Part shown: one piece after another, positions 28,674 through 37,187 of the stretch
How positions within the stretch are numbered: position 1 is the first letter of the stretch
Layout of the letters: the number at the start of each line of letters is the position of its first letter
Assembly (NCBI GenBank): GCA_945901855.1
Contig: CAMDLT010000040.1
Span: 1-37,323, forward strand
DNA: 37,323 bases
Direction: 5' to 3'
DNA from: Asaia bogorensis
Lineage (GTDB): Bacteria > Pseudomonadota > Alphaproteobacteria > CACIAM-22H2
Notes under the pieces: generated by a model
What the model was told of the DNA's origin: nothing
Databases searched by the model: none
What the model saw: the letters and a program-made list of their open reading frames with translations, nothing else
Translations under genes and position numbers: made by a program

Positions 28674-29848
28674 TGTTCTACGAACTCGCGACGCCGTCAT
28701 GGGGCCCCGAAGAAATCGAAGCGCTGCAATCCGTCATCGCGTCGGGCCGCTACACGATGGGCGAGCGCGTGGCGGCCATGGAAGCCGCTTTCGCCGCCTA
28801 TCACGGCAAAAAATACGGCGTGATGGTGAATTCCGGCTCGTCCGCCAATCTCATTTGCATTGCGGCGCTTGCATACCATTCCAAGCGCCCGCTCGCGCGC
28901 GGCGACGAAGTGATCGTGCCCGCGATTTCATGGAGCACGACCTACCATCCGTTGCAGCAATATGGGCTCAAATGCCGCTTCGTCGATGTCGAGCTCGAGA
29001 CGCTCAACATGGACATCTCGAAGCTCGAGCAGGCATTGACGCCCAAAACCAAGGCGCTTGTGGCCGTCTCTATTCTCGGCAATCCCGCGCACCTCGATGA
29101 AATGCGCGCCTTTTGCGACCGCCATGGCCTGTGGTTCATGGAAGACAATTGCGAATCGATGGACGCGGTTTTGCCGTCGGGCCGCAAAGCGGGCACGCTC
29201 GGCGATCTTAGTACGTTCAGCTTTTTCTTCTCGCACCATATCTCGACGATGGAAGGCGGCATGGTGCTGACCGACGATCTCGAGCTTTGCCATCTGCTCA
29301 AATGCATGCGCGCGCATGGCTGGACGCGCGATCTGCCCGCCGACTCGCCGCTCTACAAGCGCGCGGGCAGCGACCATTTCGAGGCGTACCGCTTTTTGTT
29401 TCCCGGCTACAATGTGCGTCCGCTCGAAATGGAAGCGGCGGTTGGGCTGGAACAGTTGAAGAAGCTGCCTGCCATGACCGCCGCGCGGCGCAAAAATCTG
29501 GCGCTGTTCCAGAAACATTTTACGGGCGATCCCAATTTCGTCATCCAGCGCGAGCACGGCCAAAGCTCGTCTTTTTGTTTCACGCTGATTTTGAATCCGG
29601 CGCGCGATCTGGATCGCGAAAAGATTTTTGCCGCGCTCAAAACAGCCGATATCGGGTTTCGCATCATTACGGGCGGCTGTTTCCTACGCCACGACACGAT
29701 CAAGTATTACGACTACGAAATCGTCGGCGACGGCGTGCCGAATGCCGAACTCGCGCACGATCGTGGCTTCTTCGTCGGCAACCATCCGCAAGACCTGACG
29801 CCGCAGATCGAAACCTTGCGCCGCGTCCTCGACGCTGCCGTCAAATAG
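28673..29848 (+). CDS. ColD-like PLP-dependent sugar 3-dehydratase (DegT/DnrJ family)
   Basis: A 391-aa aspartate-aminotransferase-fold protein of the DegT/DnrJ/EryC1/StrS family. Where aminotransferases carry the PLP lysine, this protein has FSHHISTMEGG with His188-His189. A histidine there is the mark of the 3-dehydratases ColD (GDP-4-keto-6-deoxymannose) and RfbH (CDP-4-keto-6-deoxyglucose), which remove the C3 hydroxyl using PMP and glutamate. VPAISWSTTYHPLQQYGL, FPGYNVRPLEMEAAVGLEQL and FFVGNHPQ also resemble ColD as I recall it. Expected product is a 3-deoxy-4-keto sugar nucleotide. No gmd or ferredoxin partner is nearby. Start overlaps the E1 beta stop by one base. Confidence 0.88.
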   Translation: MFYELATPSWGPEEIEALQSVIASGRYTMGERVAAMEAAFAAYHGKKYGVMVNSGSSANLICIAALAYHSKRPLARGDEVIVPAISWSTTYHPLQQYGLKCRFVDVELETLNMDISKLEQALTPKTKALVAVSILGNPAHLDEMRAFCDRHGLWFMEDNCESMDAVLPSGRKAGTLGDLSTFSFFFSHHISTMEGGMVLTDDLELCHLLKCMRAHGWTRDLPADSPLYKRAGSDHFEAYRFLFPGYNVRPLEMEAAVGLEQLKKLPAMTAARRKNLALFQKHFTGDPNFVIQREHGQSSSFCFTLILNPARDLDREKIFAALKTADIGFRIITGGCFLRHDTIKYYDYEIVGDGVPNAELAHDRGFFVGNHPQDLTPQIETLRRVLDAAVK

Positions 29849-29863
29849 CCGACGCGGGAGCAG

Positions 29864-30865
29864 TCAGCGCGGGTCGCCGTCGGGTTCGTACACCACGATG
29901 CGACTGCCGGGTGCGGCAATCTTGATGTCGACTTCGATGAAATTTTTGAGCTTTTCGCGGATTGCCTGGCGCGTGCCGGGCGGGGCCACGAACGCGACGA
30001 ACCCGCCGCCGCCCGCACCCAGCAGTTTTCCGCCGACAGCCCCGGCCGAAATGCCGGCCTCGTAGATCGCGTCGATCTCGGGCGTGGAAATGCCGTCGGC
30101 CAGTTCGCGCTTGAGCCGCCACGATTCCTGCATCAGCGTCCCCAGCTCCAGCATCGGCCGTTTGGCGCTCGTGATGATCGCTTGCGCCTCGTCGACCATC
30201 TCGCGCATGCGATGCAGGTTGCGCTCCTTGGCGTCCATATTGGCGATCTGTTTGGTCGCCATCGTCAACGCATGGCGCGATAGGCCGGTGAAAAACAGCA
30301 CAAGCGTCGATTCGAGCTCGTCGCGGCGCTCGCGCGTCACGATCAGGGGCGCGACCTCGAACGAACCGTCGGGGCGGAAATCGATGCGATTCAAGCCGCC
30401 ATATGCGGCCCAAATTTGGTCCTGACTGCCCACCGGCTCGCGGATCACCTGCTGCTCCATGCGAATTGCCTCGCTTGCCAGAGCATGTTTGGAGATCATC
30501 TGGCCGCGCAGCGCGTAGAGCGCATTGAGCAAACCCACCGTAAATGCCGACGACGAGCCCAGCCCCGAGCGTGCGGGCAAGTCGCCGTCATGGTGGATTT
30601 CCAGGCCGCGTTTTTCCTTCTGGTCGAGCAGCACGGCGCGCACGGCCGGATGTTCGATCTCGAGCAGGTCGTTGACGAGCTCGATTCGCGACCACACCAC
30701 GCGATAGCGATGCGAAAAAAACGGCGGCAGCCGACGGAGCGAAATATTGCAGTATTTGTCGATCGCCGTGCCGATCACGGCCCCGCCATGGCGCTGAAAC
30801 CATTTGGGATAATCGGTTCCGCCGCCAAACAGCGACAACCGATAGGGCGTGCGCGATACGATCAC
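29864..30865 (-). CDS. GHMP kinase, HddA-like (sugar C1 kinase)
   Basis: A 333-aa GHMP-superfamily kinase resembling HddA, which phosphorylates D-glycero-D-manno-heptose 7-phosphate at C1. The N terminus SRTPYRLSLFGGGTDYP and IDKYCNISLRRLPPFF match HddA; the ATP loop is LPARSGLGSSSAF (96-108); KLLGAGGGGFVAFV is the C-terminal GHMP motif. It starts with GTG, with GGAG eight bases ahead. It is on the opposite strand, convergent with the ColD-like gene (15-base gap) and divergent from the epimerase gene. Without gmhA, gmhB or hddC here, the true substrate could be another heptose, fucose-type or branched sugar. Confidence 0.85.
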   Translation of the reverse strand: MIVSRTPYRLSLFGGGTDYPKWFQRHGGAVIGTAIDKYCNISLRRLPPFFSHRYRVVWSRIELVNDLLEIEHPAVRAVLLDQKEKRGLEIHHDGDLPARSGLGSSSAFTVGLLNALYALRGQMISKHALASEAIRMEQQVIREPVGSQDQIWAAYGGLNRIDFRPDGSFEVAPLIVTRERRDELESTLVLFFTGLSRHALTMATKQIANMDAKERNLHRMREMVDEAQAIITSAKRPMLELGTLMQESWRLKRELADGISTPEIDAIYEAGISAGAVGGKLLGAGGGGFVAFVAPPGTRQAIREKLKNFIEVDIKIAAPGSRIVVYEPDGDPR

Positions 30866-30899
30866 GTCGAAGCTCCGTTGGCCGCCTTGTGGCCAAGAG

Positions 30900-30928
30900 T
30901 TGCGAGGGTGGAAATAATCACTTATATC
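30900..30928 (+). promoter_or_regulatory. Putative promoter of the epimerase-rfb unit
   Basis: TTGCGA (30900-30905) and TATATC (30923-30928) are separated by 17 bases, and the spacer is AT-rich. The start would be near 30935, leaving a 44-base leader before the epimerase gene. Each box matches four of six consensus positions. Confidence 0.45.
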
Positions 30929-30978
30929 ATGCGCTTACGCTTCGCTGTCAAAAGACGAACCGGAAGGGCCCGGACATC

Positions 30979-31923
30979 ATGGCAAAAAAGCTGCGAATTT
31001 TGGTGACGGGCGGGGCGGGCTATTTGGGCTCGACGCTGATCCCGGCCCTGCTCGACGCAGGCCACGCGGTCACGGCGCTCGACAATTTCATGTTCAAACA
31101 AGCCTCGCTTGCGCATGTCTGCGCCAACCGGGATTTCGACGTGGTGCGCGGCGATGCACGCGACGCGAGCGTGCTCAAACCGCTGGTCGCCAAAATCGAC
31201 GTGGCGATTCCGTTGGCTGCCTTGGTGGGCGCGCCCATGTGCCACCACGACCAAACGGGCGCTACCTCGACAAACCGCGACGCGGTGAAAACGCTTCTGG
31301 GCTTGATGGCGAAGGATCAGCGCGTGCTGATGCCGGTCACCAACTCGGGCTACGGGGTCGGCGAGGCGGGCAAGGAATGCACCGAGGAAAGCCCGCTCCG
31401 TCCCCTGTCGCTTTACGGGCGCACGAAGGTCGAGGCCGAAGAGATCGTGCTCGCGCGCGACAACGGCATGTCGTTTCGCCTGGCGACCGTCTTTGGCATG
31501 AGCCCGCGCATGCGCATCGATCTGTTGGTCAACGATTTTGTGCACCGCGCGGTGACCGACCGCGCAGTCGTGCTGTTCGAGCCGCATTTTAAGCGCAACT
31601 ACATCCATGTGCGCGACGTGGCGCGCGCCTTCTTGCACGGTCTGGAAAATTTCTCGGCGATGAAGAACCGGCCCTACAATGTCGGTCTGTCGGACGCCAA
31701 CCTGTCCAAAATGGAACTCTGCCAGCGCATCCAGGCGCAGGTACCGGGTTTCGTGTTTCTTGAAGCGCCGATCGGCGAAGATCCCGACAAACGCGACTAT
31801 ATCGTCTCGAACGCGCGCATCGAAGCGACCGGTTTCAAGCCCGCTTATTCGCTCGACGACGGCATCGGCGAACTCGTCAAGGGCTACCGCATGATCCGCA
31901 ATTCCGTTTACGGCAACGTATGA
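30979..31923 (+). CDS. NAD-dependent epimerase/dehydratase (extended SDR)
   Basis: A 314-aa extended short-chain dehydrogenase acting on nucleotide sugars. TGGAGYLGS (10-18) binds NAD(P); the catalytic Ser123 (TNSGYG), Tyr146 and Lys150 (YGRTK) are intact; RNYIHVRDVARAF is the usual substrate-binding segment. It could be a 4,6-dehydratase, epimerase or reductase; the motifs do not decide. The ATG at 30979 is chosen for the glycine motif spacing; a longer frame starts at 30889. It probably acts with the E1, ColD-like and kinase genes. Its stop overlaps rfbC as ATGA. Confidence 0.87.
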   Translation: MAKKLRILVTGGAGYLGSTLIPALLDAGHAVTALDNFMFKQASLAHVCANRDFDVVRGDARDASVLKPLVAKIDVAIPLAALVGAPMCHHDQTGATSTNRDAVKTLLGLMAKDQRVLMPVTNSGYGVGEAGKECTEESPLRPLSLYGRTKVEAEEIVLARDNGMSFRLATVFGMSPRMRIDLLVNDFVHRAVTDRAVVLFEPHFKRNYIHVRDVARAFLHGLENFSAMKNRPYNVGLSDANLSKMELCQRIQAQVPGFVFLEAPIGEDPDKRDYIVSNARIEATGFKPAYSLDDGIGELVKGYRMIRNSVYGNV

Positions 31924-32465
31924 ACGTTACCGATCTCGAATTGCCCGGCCTCAAACTGGTCGAGCCCAAGGTTTTTGGCGACGCGCGCGGCCTGTTTCTG
32001 GAAACCTGGAACCAAGCGCGCTACGCGACCGCAGGAATTGTTGGTCCGTTCGTGCAGGACAATCTGTCGCGCTCGCGCTAATACACGCTGCGCGGGCTGC
32101 ACTACCAATCGCCCAACGTGCAAGGCAAGCTTGTTTCGGTCGTTGCCGGTTCGGTTTGGGACGTCGCGGTGGATCTGCGTCGCGCGAGCCCGGGTTTCGG
32201 CAAGTGGTTCGGCGTCGAACTCAGTGCCGAAAATCGCCGCCAGCTCTGGGTTCCGCCGGGATTTGCGCACGGATTTGCGGTGCTGAGCGAGTTTGCCGAT
32301 TTCGCCTACAAGGTCTCCGGCCTTTACAGCCCCAAGGACGAGCACGTATTGCGCTTCGACGATCCGGCACTCGGCATCGACTGGAAAATCCCGACCGGGG
32401 CCGCTTTGCTCGCCGAGCGCGACAAAAACGGCAAGGATCTTGCCGAGGCCGCGACCTATGACTGA
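31920..32465 (+). pseudogene. rfbC: dTDP-4-dehydrorhamnose 3,5-epimerase, interrupted by in-frame TAA
   Basis: The frame from ATG 31920 to TGA 32465 encodes a full-length RmlC (about 181 residues) except that codon 54 (32079-32081) is TAA, between NLSRSR and YTLRGLHYQ. No frameshift is present; the frame continues correctly with LRGLHYQ, QGKLVSVV, WVPPGFAHGF and YKVSGLYSP. The catalytic His61 lies after the stop, so the 53-residue product would be inactive, and restart at GTG 32118 would also miss it. A single C to T change in CAA would explain it; a sequence error or readthrough are alternatives. It starts on the epimerase stop (ATGA) and overlaps rfbA by eight bases, so the operon layout is intact. 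Confidence 0.88.
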
Positions 32466-33342
32466 GCGCAGCGGCATCGTTCTGGCGGGCGGCGCTGGCA
32501 CGCGCCTGCATCCGGCGACCCTGGCCGGCAGCAAACAATTGCTGCCGGTCTACGACAAGCCGATGGTCTATTATCCGCTCAGCACGCTGATGCTGGCGGG
32601 CATTCGTCGCGTCTTGCTGATCTCGACGCCGCAGGATCTGCCTGCTTTTAAACGGCTGCTGGGCGACGGCGCTGCGTGGGGCATCGAGCTTCACTATGCT
32701 GAACAGCCGAAGCCCGAAGGTTTGGCGCAATCGCTGATTATCGCCGAATCGTTTTTGGACGGACGCACGTGTGCCCTCGTGCTGGGCGACAATATTTTTT
32801 ATGGCGAAGGCCTTTCGCGCCGACTTCAGGCGGCGGCAAAATCGACGGCACCGGGCGCGACCGTTTTTGCCTACCAAGTCGTCGATCCCGAACGCTACGG
32901 CGTCGTCACGCTCGCTCCGGACGGCACGGCGCGCGAAATCGTCGAGAAGCCCCAAAATCCGCCCTCGAACCTCGCTGTGACGGGGCTCTATTTTTACGAT
33001 TCGAACGCGCCAAGTCTGGCAAAGTCGCTGGCACCCAGTTCGCGCGGCGAACTCGAGATTACGGATCTCAACCGGCTTTACATGAAGGCCGGAACTTTGC
33101 GCGTCGAAACGCTCAATCGCGGCTATGCGTGGCTCGACACGGGCACGCAAGACTCGCTGCTCGACGCAGCGAACTTCATCGCGGCCGTCGAGCGCCGCCA
33201 GGGTCTCAAAATCGGCTGCCCCGAAGAAATCGCCTGGCGGCAGGGCTGGATCGATTCGACGCAGCTCTCGAAGCTCGCGGAACCGCTGCGAAAAAGCGGC
33301 TACGGCGAATATCTGCTGCGTATTGCCAGATTGGGATCGTGA
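32458..33342 (+). CDS. rfbA: Glucose-1-phosphate thymidylyltransferase
   Basis: RmlA joins glucose 1-phosphate and dTTP to give dTDP-glucose, the first step to dTDP-L-rhamnose. The 294-aa protein has [70 protein letters not shown] and [10 protein letters not shown], all standard. The ATG at 32458 overlaps the rfbC end by eight bases. Length is normal and no defect is seen. Confidence 0.97.
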   Translation: MTERSGIVLAGGAGTRLHPATLAGSKQLLPVYDKPMVYYPLSTLMLAGIRRVLLISTPQDLPAFKRLLGDGAAWGIELHYAEQPKPEGLAQSLIIAESFLDGRTCALVLGDNIFYGEGLSRRLQAAAKSTAPGATVFAYQVVDPERYGVVTLAPDGTAREIVEKPQNPPSNLAVTGLYFYDSNAPSLAKSLAPSSRGELEITDLNRLYMKAGTLRVETLNRGYAWLDTGTQDSLLDAANFIAAVERRQGLKIGCPEEIAWRQGWIDSTQLSKLAEPLRKSGYGEYLLRIARLGS

Positions 33343-33343
33343 C

Positions 33344-34396
33344 ATGCGAACGCTGCTCGTCACCGGCGGCTGCGGCTTCATCGGCTCGGCTTTTTTGCGC
33401 CATGTCGTGGGCAACGGCTTTGCGCGCGCCGTCAATCTCGACAAGCTGACTTATGCCGCCAACCCGGCTGCCCATGCCGAGCTTCGAGACGGCTACCGTT
33501 TTGTCGAGGGCGATATCGGCGATCAAGCGACAGTCGCGGCGCTGCTTGGCGAAATCCGGCCCGATGCGATCGTCAATTTTGCCGCAGAGACGCATGTCGA
33601 CCGCTCGATCGACGGACCGCTCGCTTTTGTGGAAACGAATGTTGCCGCGACGGCGCGCCTGCTCGTCGCGACGCTTGGACATTGGCGCACCTTGTCGGGC
33701 GAAGCCAAAACACGGTTCCGCTTTCACCATGTTTCGACCGACGAAGTGTTCGGCGCGCTGGGTTTCGACGATCCGCCCTTTACAGAGAAAACGCCATACG
33801 CGCCCAATTCGCCCTATGCGGCATCGAAAGCCGCATCAGACCATCTGGTGCGCGCATGGTTTGAAACCTATGGCCTGCCCACGCTCGTTACCAACTGTTC
33901 CAACAATTACGGGCCCTGGCAGTTTCCCGAAAAACTGATTCCGCTGATGATCGCCAAGGCGGCGGCGGGCGAACAGCTGCCGGTCTACGGGACGGGCATC
34001 AATCGGCGCGATTGGCTGCATGTCGACGACCATGTCGCGGGTTTGTGGCTGGCCTTGTCGCGTGCGGCACCTGGCGACAGCTATGCGTTCGGCGGCGGGG
34101 CGGAGCGCGCCAATCTCGACGTCGTGCACACGATCTGCGACGTGCTCGACGCGCGATTGGGCCTGCGGGCCGCGGGCGCACGCCGCGACCTCGTGCGTTT
34201 TGTCGCCGACCGGCCGGGCCACGATCTGCGCTACGCGATCGACGCCGCAAAAGCCAAGGCCGAACTCGGCTGGCAACCCGGTTACGATTTCGAACGCGGA
34301 TTGGCGGCGACGGTCGATTGGTATCTGGCGCATGCCGAGTGGCTCGACGCGATTCGCGCCAAGCGTTACGCGCTCGAGCGTTTGGGCCAAGGCTGA
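33344..34396 (+). CDS. rfbB: dTDP-glucose 4,6-dehydratase
   Basis: RmlB converts dTDP-glucose to dTDP-4-keto-6-deoxyglucose. The 350-aa extended SDR begins MRTLLVTGGCGFIGSAFLRH; NFAAETHVDRSID, STDEVFG with the catalytic acid pair, and the YAASKAASDHLVR active-site Tyr-Lys are present, followed by TNCSNNYGPWQFPEKLIPL. The start is one base after the rfbA stop; an open upstream extension lies inside rfbA. Its product could also feed other keto-sugar enzymes in this cluster. Confidence 0.97.
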   Translation: MRTLLVTGGCGFIGSAFLRHVVGNGFARAVNLDKLTYAANPAAHAELRDGYRFVEGDIGDQATVAALLGEIRPDAIVNFAAETHVDRSIDGPLAFVETNVAATARLLVATLGHWRTLSGEAKTRFRFHHVSTDEVFGALGFDDPPFTEKTPYAPNSPYAASKAASDHLVRAWFETYGLPTLVTNCSNNYGPWQFPEKLIPLMIAKAAAGEQLPVYGTGINRRDWLHVDDHVAGLWLALSRAAPGDSYAFGGGAERANLDVVHTICDVLDARLGLRAAGARRDLVRFVADRPGHDLRYAIDAAKAKAELGWQPGYDFERGLAATVDWYLAHAEWLDAIRAKRYALERLGQG

Positions 34397-34404
34397 GATC
34401 CGCC

Positions 34405-35295
34405 GTGCCGCGTCTTCTCGTTTTGGGCGCCAACGGCCAAGTGGCCCGCGCGCTCGTCCAGCAAGGCCCCGAAAGCGGCTGGGAAGTCGTGGCGCGCGGT
34501 CGTGCCGATATCGAGCTTCGCGACCCCGCTTCGATCGCCGCAGCAATTTCGGCAACCAAACCCGATGCGCTTGCCAATGCGGCCGCCTACACCTCCGTCG
34601 ACAAGGCCGAGAGCGAGGAGGCGGAAGCCCTATTTTTGAATGGCGAGGTGCCGGGCATGGCCGCGCACGCGGCAGCGGCGGCAAACCTGCCGTTTGTGCA
34701 CCTGTCGAGCGACTACGTGTTCGACGGCCAAGACGACAAGCCCTATCGCGAGGCGGATTCTGCGATGCCGATCAGCGTCTATGGCCGCACCAAACGGACG
34801 GGCGAGATCGCGGCCTACAAAGCGGGCGGTCGTTGCGTGATCTTGCGCACGTCCTGGGTGTTTGCGCCCTGGGGAAACAATTTCGTGCGGACGATGCTGC
34901 GCCTCGCCAAAACGCACGAACGCCTGCGAGTCGTCGACGACCAACGCGGCGGGCCCACATCGGCGTTGGCGATCGCGGATGCGATCCTCGTGATCGCGGC
35001 CCGCCAACTGGCGGGCGAGCACAAGGCGGGACTGGGCGTGTTCCATTTTCAGGGCCGTCCGCCCACGACATGGGCGCGCTTTGCCGACGCGATTCTCGAC
35101 GCGGCAGCTTTGTTGGGCCATCCGCGACCACCGGTCGTGCGCATCGCGACCCACGAATATCCACTGCCCGCGCCGCGTCCAGCGTGGGGCGTGCTGGATT
35201 GTTCGCGCATCGCGCGCGAGTACGACGTTACGCTGCCCGATTGGCGCAAGGCGCTGCCCGCAACAGTGGCGCAACTGCTGAAAGACGGCGTTTAA
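34405..35295 (+). CDS. rfbD: dTDP-4-dehydrorhamnose reductase
   Basis: RmlD reduces dTDP-4-keto-L-rhamnose to dTDP-L-rhamnose. The 296-aa SDR starts at GTG 34405 (PRLLVLGANGQVARAL); ANAAAYTSVDKAESE, LSSDYVFDG and SVYGRTKRTGE with the catalytic Tyr/Lys are present, and RTSWVFAPWGNNFVRTMLRL is typical. It completes the rfbCABD set. It lacks rfbC function to supply it unless the rfbC stop is bypassed or another copy exists. Its TAA shares bases with the convergent dehydratase stop. Confidence 0.95.
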   Translation: MPRLLVLGANGQVARALVQQGPESGWEVVARGRADIELRDPASIAAAISATKPDALANAAAYTSVDKAESEEAEALFLNGEVPGMAAHAAAAANLPFVHLSSDYVFDGQDDKPYREADSAMPISVYGRTKRTGEIAAYKAGGRCVILRTSWVFAPWGNNFVRTMLRLAKTHERLRVVDDQRGGPTSALAIADAILVIAARQLAGEHKAGLGVFHFQGRPPTTWARFADAILDAAALLGHPRPPVVRIATHEYPLPAPRPAWGVLDCSRIAREYDVTLPDWRKALPATVAQLLKDGV

Positions 35296-37187
35296 GCCGG
35301 TTTGTAGCTCGGTAGAATTGCCTGCAACTTGGCGACAACGGCAGCATCGTCGCCGGTGCAAGCGATGGTTTCCAGCACCGCCATGTCGGCTTCGATGGCC
35401 GCGATGTCGGCGGGCGGGGACGATGCCAACTGGATGCCGTCGATCGCGGTCGGTGTATTGCTTTCGTCGGCGTAAAACAGTTCCTCGAACAACTTCTCGC
35501 CCGGCCGCAGGCCTGTGAATTTTATTGCCACGTCGCGCTCTGGACGCTTGCCCGCCAGTCGGATCATGCGCTTGGCAAGATCGAGAATGCGAACGGGCCC
35601 GCCCATTTCCAGCACCAGCAGGCCGCCGCGCGCCGTGCCATTGCCTGCGATCGCCAGCACGCTTGCTTGCAGGACCAACTCGCACGCCTCGCGGATCGTC
35701 ATGAAATAGCGCTCGATATCGGGATGTGTGACTGTGATCGGCCCGCCGGTCGCCAACTGGCGCTGGAACAGCGGTACGACTGACCCCGACGAACCCAGCA
35801 CGTTGCCAAAGCGCACGGTCACAAAGCGCGTGGACGCGCTGGTCGCGTCGCGTGCCTGACAGAAGATTTCGGCCAGACGCTTTGTTGCGCCCAGAACGTT
35901 GGTCGGATTTACCGCCTTGTCCGACGAAATCAGGACCATCGCGTGCGCGCCTGCTGCGACAGCTGCGTCGGCCACATTGCGCGTGCCGATCGTATTGGTT
36001 AGCGCGCCTTGCGCAGGATTGGCTTCCAGCAGGGGCACATGCTTCAGTGCAGCCGCGTGAAATACGATCTCCGGCTTTTCGCGCGCGAGCAGGCGCCGCA
36101 TCGAACCCGCTTCGCGCACGTCGCCGATCGTGGCGTTGCGGGCGATCTGGGGCCAGTTCTCTTCGACTTCGCGGTCGATCGCGTAGAGCGCGAATTCGGA
36201 ATTGTCGAGCAGTGTGAGGTGCGCCGGCCCGCGCTGAGCGATCTGGCGCACAAGCTCCGCACCGATGCTTCCGCCCGCACCGGTGACGACCACGCGGCGG
36301 TTACGCACGAGTTCGTCCATTGCCGCCCGGTCGAGCACGGTCTGCGGTCGCCCGAGCAGATCTTCGATCGCGATCGGCGCCACCTCAAGGGCGGCATCGC
36401 CTGTCGCTGCGCCGAGCGCGTTGATGCGCGGTAGCCTTACGGCCGTAAGCCCGCAGCGGTCGGCAAGATCGACAAGGCTGCTGAGTTCGGCCGCGTCGAA
36501 AGGTGCCGCAAGCACCAAACGCTGCGGCCGAAAGCCGCGCCGTTTAAGGTCTTCGAGGACGGATTCCAGATCTGCGATCGATCCAAGTACGCCCACGCCG
36601 CCGATTTTGCGGCCTTTTCGACGCTCCGCTTTGTCGAGAATGCCGACGACAAAATAAGGCGCCCGTCCGCGCCGCCGATTGGCTTGCAAGAACAGCTCGG
36701 CGCCGTCGTTGGCGCCGACAATAAGCACCTGCACTTGGTCGGCGCGCGGGGCGCCGAACGACAAATTGAGCTGGCCCTCGCGCACCGTGCGATAAAGCAG
36801 GCGCGGCCCCGTGAGGAGGGCAAAAAGCACGAACCAGCCGATAAAAATGGTCGAACGCGGCATGACCTCAAGACGCGACCACAAAAACATGGCCGGCAAA
36901 AACAGCAGCAATGCCAGCGTTGTGCCGCGCGCAATAACGGCCAGATCGTCGATCGATACGTACCGCCACACGCCGCGCGACACGCCCGTCATGTAGAACG
37001 CTGCCGCTGCCGCGAGCACGAACGTCAAGGTTCCGCCGCCGAGAAAATCGGCGGAATAGTCGAACATGTCGTCGCCGACGCGCAGGTAGAGGGAAACCAA
37101 AAATGCGATCCCGGCCATACCCAGATCGTGGGTCATGGCGAGTGCAACGCGGTTGAACCGCCCAAGAAAAGGAACGCGCGAGGTCAC
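35292..37187 (-). CDS. CapD/WbpM/PglF-type nucleotide-sugar 4,6-dehydratase, membrane-anchored
   Basis: A 631-aa inner-membrane enzyme that in known members converts UDP-GlcNAc to UDP-4-keto-6-deoxy-HexNAc for O-antigen, capsule or glycan synthesis. Four membrane segments lie near residues 14-33, 47-68, 84-105 and 110-128, followed by a CoA-binding-like Rossmann domain (VQVLIVGANDGAELF) and the catalytic SDR domain with VVVTGAGGSIGAELV, FHAAALKHVPLLEANP and ISSDKAVNPTNVLGATKR. Length is typical. The GTG start at 37187 overlaps the upstream dehydrogenase stop as GTGA, so the two are coupled. The exact substrate is inferred from family. Confidence 0.93.
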   Translation of the reverse strand: MTSRVPFLGRFNRVALAMTHDLGMAGIAFLVSLYLRVGDDMFDYSADFLGGGTLTFVLAAAAAFYMTGVSRGVWRYVSIDDLAVIARGTTLALLLFLPAMFLWSRLEVMPRSTIFIGWFVLFALLTGPRLLYRTVREGQLNLSFGAPRADQVQVLIVGANDGAELFLQANRRRGRAPYFVVGILDKAERRKGRKIGGVGVLGSIADLESVLEDLKRRGFRPQRLVLAAPFDAAELSSLVDLADRCGLTAVRLPRINALGAATGDAALEVAPIAIEDLLGRPQTVLDRAAMDELVRNRRVVVTGAGGSIGAELVRQIAQRGPAHLTLLDNSEFALYAIDREVEENWPQIARNATIGDVREAGSMRRLLAREKPEIVFHAAALKHVPLLEANPAQGALTNTIGTRNVADAAVAAGAHAMVLISSDKAVNPTNVLGATKRLAEIFCQARDATSASTRFVTVRFGNVLGSSGSVVPLFQRQLATGGPITVTHPDIERYFMTIREACELVLQASVLAIAGNGTARGGLLVLEMGGPVRILDLAKRMIRLAGKRPERDVAIKFTGLRPGEKLFEELFYADESNTPTAIDGIQLASSPPADIAAIEADMAVLETIACTGDDAAVVAKLQAILPSYKPA

